A stretch of 11,530 nt of DNA from Prevotella sp. (lineage in GTDB: Bacteria > Bacteroidota > Bacteroidia > Bacteroidales > Bacteroidaceae), in contig JAGBQP010000061.1 of the NCBI GenBank assembly GCA_017632825.1, positions 1-11,530 of the forward strand, written 5' to 3'. Made by a program: the position numbers and the translations under genes. Of this stretch, positions 1 to 7,199 are shown in pieces. Positions within the stretch are counted from its first letter, which is position 1. The number at the start of each line of letters is the position of its first letter. Below the pieces are notes generated by a model. That model searched no databases. It was not told where the DNA came from and was given only the letters and a program-made list of their open reading frames with translations.

Positions 1-2
1 CG

Positions 3-914
3 CTGCGTACCAGTGTGCCCGACATCATGACCCTCGTCAGTTACGTTGACGACAGCGACCCGCTCAGCGTCAGCTACTCAAACCCCGACCTCCACAAGAC
101 GCGCCAACTCGCGCTCGGCGGCTATTTCTACAGGATGGGAGGTCCCAAGATGCGCAACGTTAATGCCAACTGGAACTATAGCCGCACCTACGACGCCGTG
201 GCCACCAGCATGATCTATGACAAGACCAGCGGTCGCACCGTGACCAAGCCTGTCAATGTCGATGGTAACTGGAACATGAGCGCCGGCTTCGGCTATGGTC
301 TGAACGTGAAACTGAAGAAGCGCCTGCTGAAACTCGAGAACCGCCTCGGTCTGAACTACAACCACAGCGTCGACCTGAACAGTGTGGCCGGGGCCGCCAG
401 TGCCGAGAGCACCGTCCACAACACCAACCTCGACGACCGCTTCACCGCTACCATTCAGCTGCCTGCAGGCGAGGGACGCGGCAACCACCAGATAGGCGTC
501 AGTCTCAGTGGCTCCTGGAACCATGTCACAAGCAGCCGCGATGACTTCCAGCGCATCAATGCCGGCAACTTCAGCTACGGCCTTGCCGCCCTCCTGCAGC
601 TTCCCTGGAAGCTACAGCTGTCAACCAGCATCGCCAACTACTGCCGCCGCGGTTACAGCGACCCGCAGATGAATCGTGACGAGCTGATATGGGGCGCGAA
701 ACTCAGCCGCCAGCTTCTGAAGAACAAACTCGCCGTCAGCCTCGAAGGCTTCGACCTGCTGGGACAGCTCAGCAACCGCCAGTATAACATCAACGAGCAG
801 GGACGCACCGAGACCTACACCAATGTTGTCTCACAGTATGCCCTGCTGAAGCTTACCTGGCGCTTCCAGAAGTATCCCAAGGGTAAGAAAGAACCCGATC
901 CGTTCTTCTTCTGA
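3..914 (+). CDS. Outer-membrane beta-barrel protein, C-terminal part (partial gene)
   Basis: The reading frame is open from the window edge, so the true start and any N-terminal carboxypeptidase-like or plug domain lie outside; about 303 residues are present. The protein alternates hydrophobic and polar residues in long antiparallel-strand patterns rich in Tyr, Asn, Trp and Ser, and the strands are separated by short turns. This is typical of the large beta-barrels of Bacteroidetes outer membranes (OMP_b-brl_3 family, related to TonB-dependent receptors). Characteristic near the end are the stretch DELIWGAKLSRQLLKNKLAV, then EGFDLLGQLSNRQY, and a final strand LLKLTWRF followed by a charged tail ending in FFF. 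Codon use is noticeably GC-rich compared with the exporter genes downstream. It is probably a surface or outer-membrane assembly or uptake protein, but no ligand can be inferred. It ends 88 bases before the exporter cluster, and whether the two are co-transcribed is unclear. Confidence 0.8.
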   Translation: MRTSVPDIMTLVSYVDDSDPLSVSYSNPDLHKTRQLALGGYFYRMGGPKMRNVNANWNYSRTYDAVATSMIYDKTSGRTVTKPVNVDGNWNMSAGFGYGLNVKLKKRLLKLENRLGLNYNHSVDLNSVAGAASAESTVHNTNLDDRFTATIQLPAGEGRGNHQIGVSLSGSWNHVTSSRDDFQRINAGNFSYGLAALLQLPWKLQLSTSIANYCRRGYSDPQMNRDELIWGAKLSRQLLKNKLAVSLEGFDLLGQLSNRQYNINEQGRTETYTNVVSQYALLKLTWRFQKYPKGKKEPDPFFF

Positions 915-1002
915 CAGATTTAAGTTTTTTTAGCGTCATTTTTGCAACGAATCGGGACAGATAATCGTCAAAAGAGATGAAAAAATAGAAATATCAATAA
1001 TA

Positions 1003-1722
1003 ATGATACACTTAGAAAACGTAAACAAGACCTATTACGGCGCACAGCCGCTACATGTCCTCAAGGGCATTAACCTCGACATCGAGGAAGGTGAGTTCGT
1101 GAGCATCATGGGTGCTTCAGGTTCAGGTAAGAGTACCTTGTTGAATATATTGGGTATTCTCGATAACTATGACTCTGGTATCTACGAGCTTGCAGGAACA
1201 CCCATTTGGAATCTCTCAGAACGCCGTGCTGCCGAGTATCGTAACAAGATGATTGGTTTCATCTTTCAGAGTTTTAATCTCATCTCGTTTAAAACTGCCG
1301 TGGAAAACGTTGAGTTGCCATTATTTTATCAAGGAGTGTCCCGTCGTAAGCGTCATCAGATGGCTCTGGAGTATCTGGAGCGTCTGGGACTTCTTGACTG
1401 GGCCGAACATTACCCCAATGAACTGTCGGGAGGACAGAAACAACGCGTGGCAATTGCCCGAGCACTCATCACCCGTCCACAGATAATTTTAGCCGACGAA
1501 CCTACTGGCGCGCTTGACTCTAAGACGTCTGTGGAGGTGATGCAGTTGCTCAAGCAGCTGAACCAGGACGAGGGTATGACCATTGTCGTGGTGACCCACG
1601 AAAGCGGTGTGGCCAACGAGACGAATAAGATAGTACACATCAAGGATGGTATCATCGGACAGATTGAGGAGAATCTCAATCATGATGCATCGCCCTTTGG
1701 TATTAACGGCATGATGAAGTAA
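1003..1722 (+). CDS. ABC transporter ATP-binding protein (MacB/LolD-type exporter ATPase)
   Basis: This 239-residue cytoplasmic ATPase powers the exporter encoded by the next four genes. All nucleotide-binding motifs are intact: Walker A GASGSGKS at residues 37-44, Q-loop Gln89, signature LSGGQ at 141-145, Walker B ILADEP ending at Glu166-Pro167, D-loop GALD at 169-172 and switch His199. The aromatic YYG before the first strand fits the A-loop. The length is that of a free-standing ATPase of the LolD/MacB/FtsE group; in Escherichia coli MacB this domain is instead fused to the permease. The ATG at 1003 is the only sensible start, because an in-frame TAG closes the short ATG-led frame at 977 just upstream. 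The preceding sequence is A-rich without a Shine-Dalgarno site. The permease gene begins 48 bases after the stop. Function as an exporter ATPase is strongly supported; the substrate is unknown. Confidence 0.95.
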   Translation: MIHLENVNKTYYGAQPLHVLKGINLDIEEGEFVSIMGASGSGKSTLLNILGILDNYDSGIYELAGTPIWNLSERRAAEYRNKMIGFIFQSFNLISFKTAVENVELPLFYQGVSRRKRHQMALEYLERLGLLDWAEHYPNELSGGQKQRVAIARALITRPQIILADEPTGALDSKTSVEVMQLLKQLNQDEGMTIVVVTHESGVANETNKIVHIKDGIIGQIEENLNHDASPFGINGMMK

Positions 1723-1770
1723 CAAGGAGAGTCCAGAACAGCTTGAAGTACTAGAAACACGAGAAGAAAA

Positions 1771-3048
1771 ATGCATGATATAATTACCGAAATTTGGCAA
1801 ACGGCCCGACGTAATAAGCTGCGCACGTCGCTTACGGGCTTTGCAGTAGCCTGGGGCATCTTCATGCTCATCGTACTGCTCGGTGCAGGCAACGGACTCA
1901 TTAATGCTAACCTCAAGCAGAGTGAACGTTTCCTAAGCAGTTCGATGGTGGTGTTTGGCGGATGGACTTCGAAGCCTTATCAAGGCTTGAAGGAAGGACG
2001 TGACATTCGTCTGCGTGAACGCGACATGAAGATTACGGCTACGGAGTTTTCTGAGAATGTTGACGAGGTGGGCGCTCAATACAACACCAGCGCCACCATA
2101 AGCCTTGGACAACAATATATCAGTACCAGTATCAGCGGTGTCTATCCCAATCATACTAAAATAAATAAGGTGGAGATGCTCCACGGCCGCTACATCAACG
2201 ATAACGATATCCGTGAGAGTCGTAAGGTGCTCGTTCTGAGTAATAAGCAGGCCAAGGAGCTGCTCAATATGCAATCCACAGAAGACCCGGCAAAACTGTC
2301 GTCACTGGTGGGCCGCTTTGTCAATGTTGGTTCCTTGGCTTTCAAAGTCGTAGGCATTTATAAGGAACAGGAAAATGGTCGTGCCGACGTATTCAGCAGT
2401 TATACGGCCATCAAACGCATTTTCGGCGCTAATACCGATGATGCAGGCCGAATAGAGTTTACCTTCCACGGACTAGCGACAGAGAAAGCCAACGAGAACT
2501 TTGAAAAAGACTATCGCCACCGTCTGAATGCTGAGCATCAGGCACATCCGGAGGATGAGGATGCCGTGTGGCTGTGGAACCGCTTCACGCAGAACTTGCA
2601 GATGGAGCAGGGTATAGGTATTATCCGTACCGCTCTCTGGATTATCGGCCTTTTTACCCTACTTAGCGGTATCGTTGGCGTGTCGAATATTATGCTCATC
2701 ACCGTTAAGGAACGTACGCATGAGTTTGGTATTCGTAAGGCTATTGGTGCGAAACCCTGGAGTATCCTCAGACTCATCATTGTCGAGAGTGTCATCATTA
2801 CCACCTTCTTTGGTTATATTGGAATGGTTCTTGGAGTAGCAGCTAATGAGTATATGGATGCGACCATTGGCCATGAGACCATAGACACAGGCCTCTTCAA
2901 AGCTACTATGTTCCTTGACCCGACGGTTGGTCTTGACGTATGTATTGAGGCGACGTTAGTGATGATTATTGCCGGTACCATTGCCGGACTGATTCCCGCC
3001 TTCAAGGCCAGTCGCATTCGTCCCATCGAAGCATTAAGAGCAGATTAA
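1771..3048 (+). CDS. MacB/FtsX-family ABC transporter permease, first of a pair
   Basis: This 425-residue inner-membrane protein has the MacB architecture without the ATPase domain. A cytoplasmic N-terminal helix is followed by TM1 at about 21-39, a large periplasmic core domain at about 45-280, then TM2 at 287-311, TM3 at 335-357 and TM4 at 391-411. The conserved cytoplasmic stretch TVKERTHEFGIRKAIGAKP (312-330), which couples to the ATPase, and the C-terminal ASRIRPIEALRAD are family hallmarks. It is clearly paralogous to the next gene: compare LTGFAVAWGIFMLIVLLGAGNGL here with LTGFGVFWGVFMLVALMGGGNGL there. The ATG at 1771 is preceded by GAGAAGAAAA and gives an N-terminus that aligns with the paralogue. 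The next ATG lies four bases after the stop, so translation is probably coupled. It most likely forms a heterodimer with its neighbour. Confidence 0.93.
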   Translation: MHDIITEIWQTARRNKLRTSLTGFAVAWGIFMLIVLLGAGNGLINANLKQSERFLSSSMVVFGGWTSKPYQGLKEGRDIRLRERDMKITATEFSENVDEVGAQYNTSATISLGQQYISTSISGVYPNHTKINKVEMLHGRYINDNDIRESRKVLVLSNKQAKELLNMQSTEDPAKLSSLVGRFVNVGSLAFKVVGIYKEQENGRADVFSSYTAIKRIFGANTDDAGRIEFTFHGLATEKANENFEKDYRHRLNAEHQAHPEDEDAVWLWNRFTQNLQMEQGIGIIRTALWIIGLFTLLSGIVGVSNIMLITVKERTHEFGIRKAIGAKPWSILRLIIVESVIITTFFGYIGMVLGVAANEYMDATIGHETIDTGLFKATMFLDPTVGLDVCIEATLVMIIAGTIAGLIPAFKASRIRPIEALRAD

Positions 3049-3052
3049 GATT

Positions 3053-4300
3053 ATGAGAATAGATATTGATTCATATCGCGAGGTCCTTGACACCCTGACC
3101 CGCAATAAGTCACGAAGTTTCCTGACGGGCTTTGGCGTGTTCTGGGGTGTCTTTATGCTGGTAGCACTCATGGGTGGTGGCAATGGTTTGAAGGAACTAT
3201 TGCAACAGAACTTTGCCGGCTTCGCTACCAATAGCGCTATGGTGTGGGCACAGCCCACCAGCAAGGCCTACAAAGGCTTTCGTAAGGGCCGTTTATGGCA
3301 CATGGATTATAAGGATGTCGCCCGCATACGCCATAGTGTACCAGAACTGGATGTTGTCACCCCGATACTCTTCAGTAATGGAGGTACTGCCTATTATGGT
3401 GACCGCAAGGCAACCATTGGCGTAACCGGTGCCATGCCTGATTTTCAGCGTGTCAACGAACCGAAAATGTTTTATGGACGATACATCGACGAAGCCGATA
3501 TCCGCGACCATCGTAAAGTGTGCGTCATTCAGAAGAAGACCTATAAGGAACTCTTTCCTGGTGGCGGTGACCCCTGTGGCAAGCGTATCCGTATTGATAA
3601 CATCTATTATCAGATTGTAGGTGTCGATTATAATATGTCGGAGACTATCAGTCTTGGCGGTGAAGCTGGAACGGGTGTCGTATTACCGCTCACTTTCATG
3701 CAGCAGGCCTACAACCGCGGCGATGCTGTTGACATGATAGCGGTTACTGGCCGTCAGGGTGTGGTCATGTCCAGTCTTACAGACCGTATAAGAGCCACTG
3801 TTGCCCGTGCCCATACCATAGATCCTACTGATGAACAGGGGGCCATGGTTTTCAATACAGAGGTGCTGTTCCAGTTGCTCGATAATCTGTTCAAGGGTGT
3901 CAACTTCCTCATCTGGCTGGTTGGTCTTGGTACTCTGCTGGCTGGTTCGATTGGCGTATCAAACATCATGATGGTGACAGTTCGCGAGCGCACCACAGAG
4001 ATTGGTATACGTCGTGCCATAGGTGCCACACCGCGTAATGTCCTTTCACAGATTATCTCTGAAAGTATTGTCCTTACCCTTGTAGCGGGTATGAGCGGCA
4101 TTCTTTTCGCTGTAATGATTTTGCAGATGCTGGAATTGGCCAATACTGAAGACGGAATTCTCGCGGCTCACTTCCAAGTTGGTTTCTGGACAGCTATATT
4201 AGCTTCCGTCATGGTGTCGGCGATGGGTGTGCTTGCAGGTCTGGCTCCTGCTGCCCGTGCCATGAGTATCAAACCCGTTGACGCCATGCGCGACGAATAA
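3053..4300 (+). CDS. MacB/FtsX-family ABC transporter permease, second of a pair
   Basis: This 415-residue paralogue of the preceding permease has the same layout: TM1 at about 24-43, periplasmic MacB core domain at about 50-278, TM2 at 283-308, TM3 at 334-357 and TM4 at 378-400. The coupling stretch TVRERTTEIGIRRAIGATP (309-327) and the C-terminus SIKPVDAMRDE are again family signatures. It starts only four bases after the first permease ends, which argues for translational coupling and roughly equal amounts of the two proteins. The transmembrane and coupling regions match the sister protein closely, while the periplasmic cores have diverged widely. That is expected if the two subunits make different contacts with the adaptor or the substrate. 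It contains no ATPase motif and must use the separate ATPase of this cluster. Confidence 0.93.
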   Translation: MRIDIDSYREVLDTLTRNKSRSFLTGFGVFWGVFMLVALMGGGNGLKELLQQNFAGFATNSAMVWAQPTSKAYKGFRKGRLWHMDYKDVARIRHSVPELDVVTPILFSNGGTAYYGDRKATIGVTGAMPDFQRVNEPKMFYGRYIDEADIRDHRKVCVIQKKTYKELFPGGGDPCGKRIRIDNIYYQIVGVDYNMSETISLGGEAGTGVVLPLTFMQQAYNRGDAVDMIAVTGRQGVVMSSLTDRIRATVARAHTIDPTDEQGAMVFNTEVLFQLLDNLFKGVNFLIWLVGLGTLLAGSIGVSNIMMVTVRERTTEIGIRRAIGATPRNVLSQIISESIVLTLVAGMSGILFAVMILQMLELANTEDGILAAHFQVGFWTAILASVMVSAMGVLAGLAPAARAMSIKPVDAMRDE

Positions 4301-4379
4301 TTGATGAATGGTTATTTCTCCCTATTACCTATTATATCATCACCCCATAACAACGACTAATAAGAAAAAACATAAAGAT

Positions 4380-5537
4380 ATGAAAAAGTACAGTAAACTG
4401 ATTATCGCGCTGATTATCGCGCTGATTTTCATCGGAACATTCGTGTTTCTCTGGCAGAAGAGCCAACCTAAGGAAGTTCGTTACTCGGAGTTCACACCGA
4501 CAACGGACAGTATTTTCAAAACAACGATCATCACTGGAAAGATTGAACCTCGTAACGAGGTAAACATCAAACCGCAGATTTCTGGTATTATCGCTGAACT
4601 GATGAAAGAGCCTGGTCAGTATGTACAGGCTGGTGAGGTCATTGCCAAGGTGAAAGTTATTCCAGACATGGGCCAGCTCTCGAGTGCCGAGAGCCGTGTA
4701 CGTCTGGCAGATATCAATCTGCAGCAAGCCCAGACTGATTTCCAGCGTGTAGAGAATCTGCATAACCAACAGCTTATCAGTGATGACGAATTTGACAAAT
4801 CACGTCAGCAGCTTCGTCAGGCTCAGCAAGAGAAAGCCGCAGCCATCGATGCGCTTGAGGTAGTACGCGATGGTGTATCTAAGTCGAATGCTAAAGCTTC
4901 TTCAACGCTAATTAGAAGTACCATCAGCGGTGTTATCCTCGATATTCCTGTGAAGGTAGGTAACTCTGTCATCAACTCAAACACTTTCAACGACGGTACT
5001 ACCATTGCCACCGTGGCTAACATGAACGATCTTATCTTCCGCGGCAACATTGATGAGACAGAGGTTGGACAGCTCGTCATCGGTATTCCTATGAAGATTA
5101 CTATTGGCGCCATGCAGGATTTGCAGTTCGACGCAGCTTTGGAATATATTTCTCCGAAGGCTACAGAGTCGAACGGTGCCAATCAGTTTGAGATTAAGGC
5201 TGCTGTACATTTGAACTCGCTCAACAAGTCGGGCTCAGACAAAGCCATTGTTGCTGCCCGTTCAGGACAGTTGCGTAGTGGTTACAGTGCCAATGCAGAG
5301 ATTGTGCTTGCTCGTGCCGAGAATGTTCTCACCGTTCCTGAGAGTGCTATTGAGTTTAGTGGCGATACCACGTTCGTCTATGTTGTCAAGGGCACTGACA
5401 TGCAGAAGGAGTATGAGCGCACGCAGGTGACAACTGGTCTTTCTGATGGTGTGAACATTGAGATTAAGAAGGGCATCACCAAGAAAGATAAGGTGCGTGG
5501 CCCTGAGATTATTGCAGACGAGAACAGTGAAAAGTAA
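4380..5537 (+). CDS. Periplasmic adaptor (HlyD/MacA-type membrane fusion protein)
   Basis: This 385-residue adaptor bridges the permeases and the TolC-type channel. In order it has a single N-terminal membrane anchor (7-25), the first half of a lipoyl/barrel-sandwich domain (about 52-93, with the typical ISGIIAELMKEPGQYVQAGE), a Gln-rich helical hairpin (about 98-165) that should reach the channel tip, the second lipoyl half (about 177-200), a beta-barrel (about 215-310) and a membrane-proximal domain (about 315-375). An in-frame ATG at 4308 would add 24 residues rich in Tyr, His and Thr. The ATG at 4380 is preferred because it gives the normal basic start MKKYSK before the anchor and follows an A-rich stretch (AAGAAAAAACATAAAG). 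There is no lipobox, so it is anchored by the helix. The anchor is encoded partly by a 12-base tandem repeat. The TolC-type gene starts four bases after the stop. Confidence 0.93.
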   Translation: MKKYSKLIIALIIALIFIGTFVFLWQKSQPKEVRYSEFTPTTDSIFKTTIITGKIEPRNEVNIKPQISGIIAELMKEPGQYVQAGEVIAKVKVIPDMGQLSSAESRVRLADINLQQAQTDFQRVENLHNQQLISDDEFDKSRQQLRQAQQEKAAAIDALEVVRDGVSKSNAKASSTLIRSTISGVILDIPVKVGNSVINSNTFNDGTTIATVANMNDLIFRGNIDETEVGQLVIGIPMKITIGAMQDLQFDAALEYISPKATESNGANQFEIKAAVHLNSLNKSGSDKAIVAARSGQLRSGYSANAEIVLARAENVLTVPESAIEFSGDTTFVYVVKGTDMQKEYERTQVTTGLSDGVNIEIKKGITKKDKVRGPEIIADENSEK

Positions 5538-5541
5538 AAGA

Positions 5542-6906
5542 ATGAGTGTGACTATGAATACAAAGATTAACGTCAAGGTTCCAGGGTGGATAAAGGTATT
5601 GCCTTTTTACCTTTTTGCCCTTTTACCTATAAAAGCGCAAAAGCAGTGGACACTGCGTGAGTGCTGCGACTATGCTGTAAGCCATAACATCAGCGTCAAG
5701 CAGCAGGAGAACCAGTTACAGCAGCGTGAGCTACAGCTGGAGACGTCGCGTGCTTCCCGTCTGCCCGACCTTAGCGCCTCGGCTGGTCAGAACTTTTCGT
5801 TTGGTCGTGGTCTGACGGCACAAAATACTTATACCAACACCAATACCTCCTCAACATCGTTCAGTGTTGGCACCAGCGTACCCCTGTTTACGGGTTTCCA
5901 GATTCCTAATCAGATTAAGTTGAACCAGTTGAATCTCCAAGCGGCTACTGCAAATCTGGAAAAGGCGAAGAACGACATCCGTACGCAGGTGGCGCAGGCC
6001 TATGTTCAGATTCTTTATAATATGGAGATGGCTGATGTAGCCCGCCGTCAGGTTAGTATCGACTCCATGCAGGTTGCCCGCATCCGTTCTTTGGTCGAGA
6101 ATGGTAAAGCCAGCGGTGCACAACTCAGTCAGCAGCAGGCAACGTTCGCTCAGAGCCAGCTTACTGCAACCCAGGCCGATAACAACCTGCGACTGGCCTA
6201 TCTTTCGTTGACGCAGTTGCTGGAGTTGCCTTCGCCTGATGGCTTTACCATCGTCCGTCCTGATGCATCCGAATTATCAAGCCATTCCCAATCGGCTGGT
6301 GTGTCTCCCGATGCCATCTTTGCTGAGGCGCTCACTGTGAAGCCCGAGGTACAGTCGGCACAGCTCGGCGTCACAGCCGCCGAACGCAGCATAGACATAG
6401 CTAAAGCGGGTTACTATCCCACGCTGAGTCTGAGTGGTGGTATGGGTACTAATTACTATAAGACCAGCGGTTTCAGTGGTGATGCCTTTGGTAAGCAGAT
6501 GAAGAATAACTTTTCACAGTATATTGGGCTGAATCTGAATATTCCTATATTCAACCGCTTCCAGACACGTAATAGTGTGCGCTCAGCGCAGATTGACCGT
6601 GAGAACCAGCTGTTGCAGCTTGACAACACGAAGAAGACGCTCTACAAGGAGATTCAGCAGGTGTATTATAATGCCGTTGCTGCTGATGCTAAGTATGCCA
6701 GCAGTGCCGCCGCTGCTCAGAGTAGTCGTGATGCCTTCACACTGATGCAGGCTAAGTATGAGAATGGTAAAGCAAATATCACAGAGTTCAACGAGTCGAA
6801 GAACAACTACCTGCGTGCAGAGTCAGACCTCGTTCAAGCTCGCTACGAGCAACTCTATCAGCAGGCACTCTTGCAGTTCTATCGCGGTAAGGAACTCAAC
6901 TTCTAA
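5542..6906 (+). CDS. TolC-family outer-membrane efflux channel
   Basis: This 454-residue protein is the outer-membrane duct of the exporter. A signal peptide with hydrophobic core VLPFYLFALLP ends near KAQ at residues 31-33. It is followed by two OEP repeats (about 34-225 and 260-450) made of long Gln- and Ala-rich helices. Typical features are ECCDYAVSHNISVKQQENQL near the start, the strand-rich region ending VPLFTGFQIPNQI in repeat one, and its counterpart LNIPIFNRFQTRN in repeat two. The frame is open further upstream into the adaptor gene (to 5458), but that would place a long basic extension before the signal peptide. ATG 5542, four bases after the adaptor stop and preceded by GTAAAAGA, is the best start; ATG 5554 is possible and shortens the protein by four residues. 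It is the last gene of the cluster, and a strong terminator follows at 6924. Confidence 0.93.
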   Translation: MSVTMNTKINVKVPGWIKVLPFYLFALLPIKAQKQWTLRECCDYAVSHNISVKQQENQLQQRELQLETSRASRLPDLSASAGQNFSFGRGLTAQNTYTNTNTSSTSFSVGTSVPLFTGFQIPNQIKLNQLNLQAATANLEKAKNDIRTQVAQAYVQILYNMEMADVARRQVSIDSMQVARIRSLVENGKASGAQLSQQQATFAQSQLTATQADNNLRLAYLSLTQLLELPSPDGFTIVRPDASELSSHSQSAGVSPDAIFAEALTVKPEVQSAQLGVTAAERSIDIAKAGYYPTLSLSGGMGTNYYKTSGFSGDAFGKQMKNNFSQYIGLNLNIPIFNRFQTRNSVRSAQIDRENQLLQLDNTKKTLYKEIQQVYYNAVAADAKYASSAAAAQSSRDAFTLMQAKYENGKANITEFNESKNNYLRAESDLVQARYEQLYQQALLQFYRGKELNF

Positions 6907-6923
6907 AGTTATCTATATCGTAG

Positions 6924-6975
6924 TAAAAACAGTCACGGGGATAGGTTTGATAACCTATCCCCGTGACTGTTTTTA
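6924..6975. terminator. Bidirectional intrinsic terminator with 24-bp perfect stem
   Basis: Bases 6924-6947 are perfectly complementary to 6952-6975 around a four-base loop TGAT. The core is GC-rich (CAGTCACGGGGATAGG) and the ends are A5 and T5, so on either strand the transcript forms a long hairpin with a U-run at the 3' side. It lies 17 bases after the TolC-type stop on the plus strand. Its right arm contains the stop codon (6973-6975) of the small minus-strand gene. It therefore most likely ends both converging transcripts. Confidence 0.9.
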
Positions 6976-7170
6976 GTGCTTGCGGTTGGCACGCTGTTCG
7001 CGGTATTTTGCTTTCTGCTTGGCCGAGCCCGAGCCGTGCGCACCGGTAATGTACTTCTTTTTCTTGGCCTTGGTCTTTACCTTTCCTTCGTTGGGGTCGC
7101 GCCGGTCTCCACCGCGTCCAAACGAGATGCCATTCTCAAGAATGCTTTGGAAATCGTCTTTTCCTGTCAT
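6973..7170 (-). CDS. Small very basic conserved-looking protein of unknown function
   Basis: This 65-residue protein starts MTGKDDFQSILENGISFGRG and is followed by GDRRDP, a lysine-rich stretch around KVKTKAKKKKY and a C-terminus of Lys, Arg, Gln and Ala ending RANRKH. It has no signal peptide, membrane helix or cysteine and should be cytoplasmic; the charge suggests, but does not show, nucleic-acid or ribosome binding. ATG at 7168-7170 is chosen because it follows an A-rich stretch (AATAAAGAAAAG) and lies 29 bases after the upstream purine gene stop. The frame is open to 7257, but that extension would run back into the purine gene in another frame. It is almost certainly co-transcribed with that gene, and its stop codon lies inside the terminator stem. 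I do not recognise a named family. Confidence 0.7.
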   Translation of the reverse strand: MTGKDDFQSILENGISFGRGGDRRDPNEGKVKTKAKKKKYITGAHGSGSAKQKAKYREQRANRKH

Positions 7171-7199
7171 ACCGCTTTTCTTTATTGTTTTTCTTTTGC

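Noticed and set aside
78..524. Open frame of 148 codons on the minus strand within the outer-membrane gene
   Set aside because: It lies opposite a clear beta-barrel coding frame in GC-rich codons, where stop codons are rare on the other strand; its Val- and Gly-rich product resembles nothing and has no initiation context.
4308..4379. Upstream start adding 24 residues to the adaptor
   Set aside because: The extension would precede a normal basic-hydrophobic membrane anchor and lies in non-coding-looking A/T/C-rich sequence; ATG 4380 has the better context.
5458..5541. Upstream start adding 28 residues to the TolC-type protein
   Set aside because: It overlaps the adaptor gene by 80 bases and would bury the signal peptide behind an Arg-rich stretch.
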